Assembly (NCBI GenBank): GCA_903844785.1
Contig: CAIMVB010000325.1
Coordinates: forward strand, 1 to 5,581
Origin: an uncultured Rhodospirillales bacterium
GTDB taxonomy: Bacteria; Pseudomonadota; Alphaproteobacteria; Acetobacterales; Acetobacteraceae
Direction: 5' to 3'
DNA: 5,581 nt
Program-made: the position numbers and the translations under genes
The notes under the pieces: model-generated
Seen by the model: only the letters and a program-made list of their open reading frames with translations
Databases searched by the model: none
What the model was told of the DNA's origin: nothing
Shown: positions 1 through 4,781 of the stretch, one piece after another
Position numbering within the stretch: position 1 is the first letter of the stretch
How the letters are laid out: each line of letters opens with the position of its first letter

Positions 1-17
1 GCAAGCGCCATGGCTGA
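1..17 (+). CDS. Possible 3' end of an upstream gene (partial)
   Basis: In the third forward frame the first bases read Lys-Arg-His-Gly followed by TGA at 15-17, overlapping the start of the next gene by eight bases. Every other early gene in this block overlaps its neighbour, so this could be the tail of the preceding operon gene. By context the missing SDH/FRD iron-sulfur subunit is the obvious candidate. Four codons carry no family information, so both the existence and the identity of this gene are inference from position only. Confidence 0.2.
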
Positions 18-357
18 CAGGGCCGCGCGCGGGCAAGCGCATCTTTGGGTGGTGCAGCGCATCACCGCCATGATCCTGGCGCTTGCGGTACTGGTGCATC
101 TGATCACGATCATCACCGCCGTGCGGGGCGGGCTTTCCGCGCGGGAGATTCTGGCACGCACCCAGGGTTCTGAAGCCTGGCTTGGCTTTTATGTGGTGTT
201 TGCACTCGCCGCCGGGCTGCATGGCGCGATTGGGCTGCGCAATATCGCCGCCGAGACCCTGGGCTGGCGCGGGCGGGGCCTTGATTTCTGCTGGCTTGGG
301 ATTGGGCTGCTGACGGCTGCTTTCGGCATCCGCGCGGCTTGGGGGCTTTACGCTTGA
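10..357 (+). CDS. SDH/FRD-type membrane anchor subunit, SdhC/SdhD-like
   Basis: A 115-residue integral membrane protein, probably one of two anchors that hold a succinate dehydrogenase/fumarate reductase-type complex in the inner membrane and pass electrons between its Fe-S subunit and quinone. Three hydrophobic helices are visible, at about residues 17-38, 56-80 and 92-113, which is the usual SdhC/SdhD size and topology. Residues 71-77 read HGAIGLR. This resembles the HxxxGxR motif of SdhC, where the His ligates heme b. A second His (30) lies in helix 1. The QRITA stretch at 16-20 sits where SdhC has HRxSG, so this is a divergent copy. The ATG at 10 is chosen because it gives a natural N-terminus. 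No clear Shine-Dalgarno is visible, but only nine upstream bases are present. The stop codon shares a base with the next start (TGATG). The family call is well supported by the downstream anchor and SdhA-like genes, but C versus D cannot be decided. Confidence 0.8.
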   Translation: MADRAARGQAHLWVVQRITAMILALAVLVHLITIITAVRGGLSAREILARTQGSEAWLGFYVVFALAAGLHGAIGLRNIAAETLGWRGRGLDFCWLGIGLLTAAFGIRAAWGLYA

Positions 358-698
358 TGGATTTCCGCGCGCGTTCCCACCCAAGCTGGATTGGTTTTGC
401 GGTGCATCGGGTATCGGGACTTTTGTTGGCGCTTTTCCTGCCGCTGCATTTCTGGGCGCTCGGCAGCGCCATTCAGGGGGAAGCGCGGCTGGATGGCTTT
501 TTGCGCTGGGCGGAAAACCCGTTGGTGAAGGCTGCCGAGACAGGTTTGGTCATTCTGCTGGCCGCGCATCTGGCAGGTGGGTTGCGCGTGATGGCGTTGG
601 AGTTTTTGGGCTGGGGGCGCGCGCAGAAGGATTTGGTGGCGGCCTCTTTCGGGCTTTCCCTGTTGATCGGATTGGTTTTCCTTCTCAATGTCTTTTGA
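357..698 (+). CDS. sdhC: Succinate dehydrogenase cytochrome b556-type anchor, SdhC-like
   Basis: A 113-residue membrane anchor, partner of the preceding gene in an SDH/FRD-type complex, expected to bind heme b and quinone in the cytoplasmic membrane. Residues 17-21 are HRVSG, the hallmark at the start of SdhC helix 1; its Arg (18) corresponds to a quinone-site Arg in E. coli SdhC. Helix 2 ends with His71 followed by LAGGLR, matching the heme-ligand HxxxGxR motif. Three hydrophobic segments lie at about 18-38, 60-84 and 94-113. The ATG at 357 overlaps the upstream TGA by one base, and a GGGGG run at 341-345 lies 11 bases upstream, so translational coupling is likely. A TTG at 339 would add six residues and is less likely. 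The 3' end overlaps the next gene by 11 bases. Both anchors have His71 and His30/31, suggesting they are diverged copies of one fold. Confidence 0.85.
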   Translation: MDFRARSHPSWIGFAVHRVSGLLLALFLPLHFWALGSAIQGEARLDGFLRWAENPLVKAAETGLVILLAAHLAGGLRVMALEFLGWGRAQKDLVAASFGLSLLIGLVFLLNVF

Positions 699-1419
699 TC
701 TTCTGGCGCTGCTGGGCGGCTGCTTCATCGCGGCGTTCTGCTCGGGCCTAGCGGGCTTTGCCTTCAATCTGGTGGCGGCGGGCATCCTGTATCATTGGGT
801 CACCCCGCAGGAGATCGCGCCCGTTCTGGTGCTGGGATCGCTGCTGATTCAAAGCGTGACCTTGCGCGTGGTTTGGCCTTCCATCCGTTGGCCGGTGCTG
901 AAGCCCTATGTCTTTGCAGGCGTTCTGGGCACACCCTTCGGTATTTGGGCCTTGAGCGTGGTGGAAGCGCGCGTGATTGTGGCCGGTATTGGCATTTTGC
1001 TGGTGGGTTATGCTGGTTTCATGCTGGCGCGGATCGCCTTGCGGCTTTCACCGCCAAAGCTTTCAGCCGGGCCGCGCGCCGATGCGGTGGTGGGGTTTTT
1101 CGCGGGTGCCTTGGGCGGCATTGGCGGGTTTTCCGGCGCGCTGCCTTCCATGTGGACGGATGTGAAGGGGCTGCGCAAAGACGAAGCCCGCGCGATTTTC
1201 CAGCCCTTCATTGTGGTGATGCAGATTATCGCGGCTGCTGGTTTGGCCTATGCCGGGTTTTTCACCCTGGAAACCGGGAAGACGCTGCTGATCGCCCTGC
1301 CTGCGCTGGCCCTTGGCACTTGGCTTGGCATGCGCGCCTATCGGGTGATCCCGGCTGAGGGGTTTCGGCTGGTGCTTTTGGGGTTGTTGTTTCTCTCGGG
1401 CCTTTCGCTGGTGGTTTGA
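688..1419 (+). CDS. TauE/SafE-family sulfite/organosulfonate-type permease
   Basis: A 243-residue polytopic membrane protein of the TauE/SafE (DUF81) family. Characterised or proposed members export sulfite, sulfoacetate or other small anions, and many have unknown substrates. It is hydrophobic throughout, with about seven or eight membrane segments and the two family half-repeats. The first begins near residue 16 (FCSGLAGFAFN) and is followed by the APVLVLGSLLIQ helix. The second begins near 137 (GFFAGALGGIGGFSG) and is followed by the stretch around 170-180 (FQPFIVVMQ). Small-residue-rich ends such as PALALGTWLG (205-214) are typical. The ATG at 688 lies inside the end of the upstream anchor gene with no obvious ribosome binding site, so it probably depends on coupled translation. 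Its place between SDH-type anchors and a fumarase suggests it moves a substrate, product or inhibitor of that pathway. Sulfite as the cargo is not shown here. Confidence 0.85.
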   Translation: MSFDLLALLGGCFIAAFCSGLAGFAFNLVAAGILYHWVTPQEIAPVLVLGSLLIQSVTLRVVWPSIRWPVLKPYVFAGVLGTPFGIWALSVVEARVIVAGIGILLVGYAGFMLARIALRLSPPKLSAGPRADAVVGFFAGALGGIGGFSGALPSMWTDVKGLRKDEARAIFQPFIVVMQIIAAAGLAYAGFFTLETGKTLLIALPALALGTWLGMRAYRVIPAEGFRLVLLGLLFLSGLSLVV

Positions 1420-1421
1420 AA

Positions 1422-1459
1422 CGCTTTCATCCGGCTTCCGCTTGTGGGAAACTAAAGCG
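1422..1459. other. Weak nested inverted repeat in the permease-hydratase gap
   Basis: In the 58-base gap between the permease and the hydratase alpha gene, CGCTTT (1422-1427) can pair with AAAGCG (1454-1459), and inside it TTCC (1436-1439) can pair with GGAA (1447-1450). No T-run follows and the loops are large, so this is not a convincing intrinsic terminator. It could be a mild mRNA processing or attenuation structure just before the ribosome binding site, or chance. No convincing promoter was seen in the gap. Confidence 0.2.
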
Positions 1460-1464
1460 AAAGA

Positions 1465-1470
1465 AGGGGA
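1465..1470 (+). promoter_or_regulatory. Ribosome binding site of hydratase alpha gene
   Basis: AGGGGA ends seven bases before the ATG at 1478. This decides the start in favour of 1478 over an in-frame TTG at 1442, and over the second ATG at 1487, which would be 16 bases away. Confidence 0.7.
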
Positions 1471-1477
1471 TGCTTGC

Positions 1478-2386
1478 ATGAGCCTGATGTCCAAGACCGA
1501 AATCGCGCCATTGGTCGTTTTGCCGGAGGCGATCGAGGAAGCGGCCAAGCTGCTGTACATTCGCGCCTGCAAAATCCTGCCCGATGACATCAAGGCCGGC
1601 TTCACGCGGCTGGATGCCTCTGAGACCGATGCGACGGCGAAAACCATCCTGGCCACGATGATTGAAAATATCGGCGTGGCGGAGCGGATGGATAATCTGC
1701 TGTGCCAGGATACTGGCATTCCTATTTTCAATCTGCTGATCGGGCGCAATGTTGCGGTGGATGGTTTCGCGCTGAAGGAAGCCATTGCCCGCGGCACGGC
1801 GCGCGCGACGCGCGAACACCCGCTCAGGTCTTCCGTGGTGCATCCGATTACGCGGAAGAATGAACATACCTCCTGCGGGGAGCGTGTGCCGGTGATCAAT
1901 ATTGATTTCACCGATGCGGACCGCGAATTGCGGCTAGAGATGATTCCGAAGGGATCGGGCTCAGAAAACGGGTCCTTTCTGCAAATGTTGATCCCGGCCG
2001 ATGGGCTTTCCGCCGTGAAGCGCTTTGTGGTGGACCGTGTGATTCAGGCCGGCGGCAAGGTCTGCCCGCCCACTATTGTGGGGGTTGGTGTTGGTGGCAC
2101 TTCCGATTTGTGCATGCATTTGGCGAAGATTGCGGCAACGCGTCCGCTGGGGTCTCGTTGCACGGATGCGGAGGGCGCCAAGCTGGAAGCCGAGCTTTCG
2201 GAAGCAGTGAATGCGCTTGGCATTGGCCCGCAGGGGCTGGGGGGAGATTCCACATCCTTCGCCGTGCATGTGGAAACGGCAGCGACGCACATCACCATGA
2301 ACCCCGTGGCGGTGAATATCCAATGCCATAGCGCGCGCCGCGCGAGTGCGACCTTCACCCCTGCCGGCATCAGCATCGGCTTCTGA
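1478..2386 (+). CDS. Class I fumarate hydratase/tartrate dehydratase-type alpha subunit
   Basis: A 302-residue subunit of an oxygen-sensitive [4Fe-4S] hydro-lyase that interconverts fumarate and L-malate, or related diacids such as tartrate or mesaconate. It corresponds to the N-terminal half of single-chain class I fumarases and to TtdA (about 303 residues). All three expected cluster cysteines are present: Cys76 in CQDTG (76-80), Cys196 in KVCPPTIVGVGVGGT (194-208), and Cys283 in NIQCHSARRA (280-289). The Gln-Asp after Cys76 and the KGSGSEN loop (158-164, usually KGGGSEN) belong to the substrate pocket of class I fumarases. E. coli TtdA, as recalled, lacks the KGxGSEN form, so a fumarase-like activity is favoured over tartrate dehydratase. 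The block at 248-272 (LGIGPQGLGGDST through HVETAATH) is also typical. The start is set by a good ribosome binding site. The beta subunit follows after 43 bases. The true substrate is not certain. Confidence 0.88.
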   Translation: MSLMSKTEIAPLVVLPEAIEEAAKLLYIRACKILPDDIKAGFTRLDASETDATAKTILATMIENIGVAERMDNLLCQDTGIPIFNLLIGRNVAVDGFALKEAIARGTARATREHPLRSSVVHPITRKNEHTSCGERVPVINIDFTDADRELRLEMIPKGSGSENGSFLQMLIPADGLSAVKRFVVDRVIQAGGKVCPPTIVGVGVGGTSDLCMHLAKIAATRPLGSRCTDAEGAKLEAELSEAVNALGIGPQGLGGDSTSFAVHVETAATHITMNPVAVNIQCHSARRASATFTPAGISIGF

Positions 2387-2390
2387 GGCA

Positions 2391-2409
2391 TGGCGCCGTC
2401 AGGGCGCTG
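2391..2409 (+). other. Small GC-rich hairpin between hydratase subunit genes
   Basis: GCGCC (2393-2397) pairs with GGCGC (2403-2407) across a five-base loop. Two G-T wobble pairs extend the stem to 2391-2409. There is no T-run after it, and the beta ribosome binding site begins nine bases downstream. It is unlikely to be a full terminator. It might tune mRNA stability or alpha:beta expression, but a short GC hairpin can occur by chance in DNA this GC-rich. Confidence 0.3.
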
Positions 2410-2417
2410 ATTATTGC

Positions 2418-2422
2418 GGGAG
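2418..2422 (+). promoter_or_regulatory. Ribosome binding site of hydratase beta gene
   Basis: GGGAG ends seven bases before the ATG at 2430. It sets the start of the beta subunit there, rather than at an upstream in-frame position that would add 28 unrelated residues and overlap the alpha gene. Confidence 0.7.
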
Positions 2423-2429
2423 AATATTC

Positions 2430-3038
2430 ATGGCCCATCACATTCTGCCCATGCCGATTACGGAAGACCAGGTGCGCGCCTTGTGCGTGGGCGATACGGT
2501 GACGCTGGAAGAAACGCTTTATGGCATCAGGGATGCCACGCAGATCCATATGTTTGATCATGGCCGGCGCACGAAGTTCAATCTGCAAGGCCATGCCGTG
2601 ATCCATACCGCGCCAAATCTCCGCAAGGTGGAACGCGTTGGCAATAATCATTCAGGTTATGAGGCAGTGTGTGTTGGCACCACCACATCAGACCGGATGG
2701 AGCGCTTCACCCGCCCGCTGATGGAACGTGAAGGTGTGCGGATCATCATCGGCAAAGGCGGTTTGCGTGATGGGTCCTTGCAAGCTTTCCGGGATTTGGG
2801 CGGCGCCTATTTGGCCGTGGTGGGCGGCGCGGCAGCTTTGGAGACCACCTGGATTGAGGCGGTGGAGGATGTGGATATGGATGATCTCAATCCTGAGAGC
2901 CTCTACAAATTCCGCATCAAGGGTTTCGGGCCTTTATTGGTAGCGATGGATAGCCATGGCGGCAGTCTTTTCGCCAAGGTGAATGATGAAGCGGCGCGCC
3001 GGCGCCAGGCAGTGCTTGAAAAGCTGGGGGCGGCGTGA
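2430..3038 (+). CDS. Class I fumarate hydratase/tartrate dehydratase-type beta subunit
   Basis: A 202-residue partner of the alpha subunit, equivalent to the C-terminal swivelling domain of class I fumarases and to TtdB (about 201 residues). It contributes substrate-binding and catalytic residues over the cluster held by alpha. Visible family features are VGDTV (20-24), GHAVIHTAPN (54-63), VGTTTSDRM (82-90, usually VGPTTSxRM), GKGG (108-111), the GFGPLLV block (165-171) and MDSHG (173-177). The segment around Arg34 reads YGIRDATQIHMFD. Well-known members have an RDxxHKR-like motif here (RDAAHKR in fumarases, RDVCHRR in TtdB), so the position of that His is Gln in this protein. Proline is also Thr in the VGPTT loop. 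These changes mark a divergent subfamily, possibly with a different substrate. The stop codon overlaps the next start as TGATG. Confidence 0.88.
   Translation: MAHHILPMPITEDQVRALCVGDTVTLEETLYGIRDATQIHMFDHGRRTKFNLQGHAVIHTAPNLRKVERVGNNHSGYEAVCVGTTTSDRMERFTRPLMEREGVRIIIGKGGLRDGSLQAFRDLGGAYLAVVGGAAALETTWIEAVEDVDMDDLNPESLYKFRIKGFGPLLVAMDSHGGSLFAKVNDEAARRRQAVLEKLGAA
3026..3030 (+). promoter_or_regulatory. Ribosome binding site of flavoprotein gene
   Basis: A GGGGG run inside the last codons of the hydratase beta gene ends seven bases before the ATG at 3038. This spacing favours ATG 3038 over the in-frame GTG at 3035. The TGATG overlap also allows translational re-initiation. Confidence 0.5.
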
Positions 3039-4777
3039 TGCCAGCCCAGATCACGCGGCGCAGCACGGATATTCTGGTGCTGGGCGCGGGTGGCGCGGGG
3101 TTGCTCGCCGCCCTGCATGCCAAGGCTGGCAATCCAGCGCTTGAAGTGACCATTGCGGTCAAGGGCCTGCTTGGCAAATGCGGCTGCACGCGCATGGTCC
3201 AGGGCGGCTATAATGTCGCGATTGCCGAGGGTGATTCCGCCGAACGCCATTTCATGGACACGCTTGATGGCGGCAAATGGCTGAATGATCAGGATTTGGC
3301 CTGGACCCTGGTGGTGGGCGCGCAGCGGCGCATTCGTGAATTGGAAAATCGCTGGGGCTGTTTTTTTGATCGCAATGCCGATGGCACCATCCACCAAAAA
3401 GCCTTTGCTGGGCAGACTTTTGATCGCACGGTGCATAAGGGCGATTTGACGGGGATTGAAATTGTCAATCGCCTGGCAGAACAGGTTTGGGCGCGCGGCA
3501 TTCAGCGCTTGGAAGAACATCGCGCGGTGGCGCTGATCCCAAGCGCGGATGGCGCGCGGCTTGCTGGCGTGCTGCTGATTGATATGCGGAGTGGTGGCCT
3601 GGTGTTTGTGCAGGCCAAGGCGGTGATGCTCGGCACCGGTGGCGGGCCCACCATGTATAAATACCATACGCCATCGGGGGATAAATCCTGCGATGGGATG
3701 GCGATGGCGCTGCGCGCTGGCTTGCCGCTGCGCGATATGGAAATGGTGCAATTCCACCCGACCGGCGTGCTTGCCGGCCCCGGCACGCGCATGACGGGCA
3801 CTATCATTGAAGAAGGCTTGCGCGGCGCGGGTGGTTATTTGCTGGGGGGCGATGGCAAGCGCTTCATGGCAAAATACGACAAGCGCGCCGAACGTGCCAC
3901 GCGTGATATCGTCAGCCGTTCCATGGAACGCGAGATTCTGGCCGGCAATGTGAATGATGCGGGCGGGCTTTGGATTGAAATGGGGCATCTGGGGCCCGAT
4001 CGTGTGCGGCGCGAATTCAAGGGCATGGTGGAACGCTGCGCCGATATGGGTTTTGACTTGGCGGCAGGGCGCGTGCCGGTGGTGCCGACCGCGCATTACA
4101 TGATGGGCGGGCTGGTGTTTCGCCCGGATGGCAGCACCGCCTTGCCGGGGCTTTTCGCCGCTGGTGAGGATACGGGCGGCGTGCATGGCGCCAATCGCCT
4201 CGGCGGCAATGGTGTTGCCAATTCCACGGTATTTGGCGGCATTGCCGGCGATACCATGGCGGCCTGGGTGCCGCGTGAAGGTGCCTTGGTGGAACCTGAT
4301 GGCGCCGCTCTTGATGCCGCCATCGCCGCGTTGGAGGCGCCCTTTGCGCGCCCCGCGCGTAACCTCTCGCCGCTGCGCGATGCCTTGCAAGAAATGATGT
4401 GGGACAAGGCCGGCATTCTGCGCGACGCTGCTGGGCTTGCTGATGCCGCGAGTGGCTTGGATGCTTTGGAAGCCGAATTGGATAGCTCCGGCGTTGATGG
4501 CACCAATCGTGCCTTCAATATGACCTGGCATGACTGGCTCAATCTGAAATCGCTTTTGCTGGTGAGCCGCGCGATTGTCGTGGCGTCCCAGGCGCGCGAG
4601 GAATCGCGCGGCGCGCATTGGCGAGAGGATTTCCCCGAAACGCGCGATGATTCGGCGGGTTTGGCGGCAACATCTGTGCGGCTGGAAGCGGGGCGCGTGG
4701 CGCTGGATTGGCAGCCTGTTGCCTTCTCCCGCCTGAAGCCGGGCGAAAGCCTGCTGACACCAGTTGCGGCGGAGTAG
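3038..4777 (+). CDS. sdhA: SdhA/FrdA-type FAD-binding flavoprotein with Cys at the flavin-linkage site
   Basis: A 579-residue flavoprotein of the succinate dehydrogenase/fumarate reductase family (E. coli SdhA is 588). It is expected to interconvert a saturated and an unsaturated dicarboxylate on the cytoplasmic face and pass electrons to an Fe-S subunit and the two anchors at the start of this block. The FAD-binding GAGGAG is at 16-21. Active-site residues are kept: His240 in QFHPTG, Arg289 in TRDIVSRS, His353 in PTAHYMMGG and Arg387 in HGANRLGGN, matching E. coli SdhA His242, Arg286, His354 and Arg399. The C-terminal SRGAHWREDFPE block (523-534) is family-typical. Oddities: the His that covalently binds FAD in SdhA/FrdA aligns with Cys50 in KCGCTRMVQGG (47-57), and the loop after HPTG is longer and reads IIEEGLRGAGG instead of a TEGxRGEGG-type sequence. 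L-aspartate oxidase is a relative, but the anchors and hydratase nearby favour an SDH/FRD role. The usual partner SdhB is not in the window. Confidence 0.85.
   Translation: MPAQITRRSTDILVLGAGGAGLLAALHAKAGNPALEVTIAVKGLLGKCGCTRMVQGGYNVAIAEGDSAERHFMDTLDGGKWLNDQDLAWTLVVGAQRRIRELENRWGCFFDRNADGTIHQKAFAGQTFDRTVHKGDLTGIEIVNRLAEQVWARGIQRLEEHRAVALIPSADGARLAGVLLIDMRSGGLVFVQAKAVMLGTGGGPTMYKYHTPSGDKSCDGMAMALRAGLPLRDMEMVQFHPTGVLAGPGTRMTGTIIEEGLRGAGGYLLGGDGKRFMAKYDKRAERATRDIVSRSMEREILAGNVNDAGGLWIEMGHLGPDRVRREFKGMVERCADMGFDLAAGRVPVVPTAHYMMGGLVFRPDGSTALPGLFAAGEDTGGVHGANRLGGNGVANSTVFGGIAGDTMAAWVPREGALVEPDGAALDAAIAALEAPFARPARNLSPLRDALQEMMWDKAGILRDAAGLADAASGLDALEAELDSSGVDGTNRAFNMTWHDWLNLKSLLLVSRAIVVASQAREESRGAHWREDFPETRDDSAGLAATSVRLEAGRVALDWQPVAFSRLKPGESLLTPVAAE
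4771..4774 (+). promoter_or_regulatory. Ribosome binding site of chromate transporter gene
   Basis: GGAG, at the tail of the flavoprotein gene, ends seven bases before the ATG at 4782. It supports that start and continued operon-style translation across a gap of only four bases. Confidence 0.65.
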
Positions 4778-4781
4778 CGCA

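Noticed and set aside
795..1358. A 187-codon plus-strand frame inside the permease gene
   Set aside because: It is an alternate frame fully nested in the TauE/SafE gene. Its translation is rich in Arg, Cys and Gly with no membrane segments or family features.
1442..1477. TTG-initiated extension of the hydratase alpha subunit by 12 residues
   Set aside because: The AGGGGA at 1465-1470 is correctly spaced for ATG 1478, and the extra residues do not resemble the family N-terminus.
1420..1477. Internal promoter or terminator in the 58-base gap
   Set aside because: No convincing -35/-10 pair and no stable stem with a T-run are visible. Only a weak nested inverted repeat was found.
1063..1911. 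A 282-codon minus-strand open frame across the permease and hydratase alpha genes
   Set aside because: It overlaps two well-supported genes, shows a low-complexity basic and serine-rich composition, and has no recognisable motif. It is a shadow of the real genes.
2346..2429. Upstream extension of the hydratase beta subunit by 28 residues
   Set aside because: It would overlap the alpha gene by about 40 bases, encodes an Ala/Ser-rich segment foreign to the family, and ignores the good ribosome binding site before ATG 2430.
1478..3038. L-tartrate dehydratase (TtdAB) as the specific identity of the hydratase
   Set aside because: Subunit lengths match TtdAB closely, but the alpha subunit carries the KGxGSEN loop of fumarases, and the SDH-type neighbours point to a fumarate-like intermediate. 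It is not fully excluded.
3038..4777. L-aspartate oxidase (NadB) as the identity of the flavoprotein
   Set aside because: NadB also lacks the covalent His, so it is a fair alternative. However, the SDH-type anchors and the fumarase in the same operon, the SdhA-like length and C-terminal block, and the absence of nadA/nadC nearby favour an SDH/FRD-type role.
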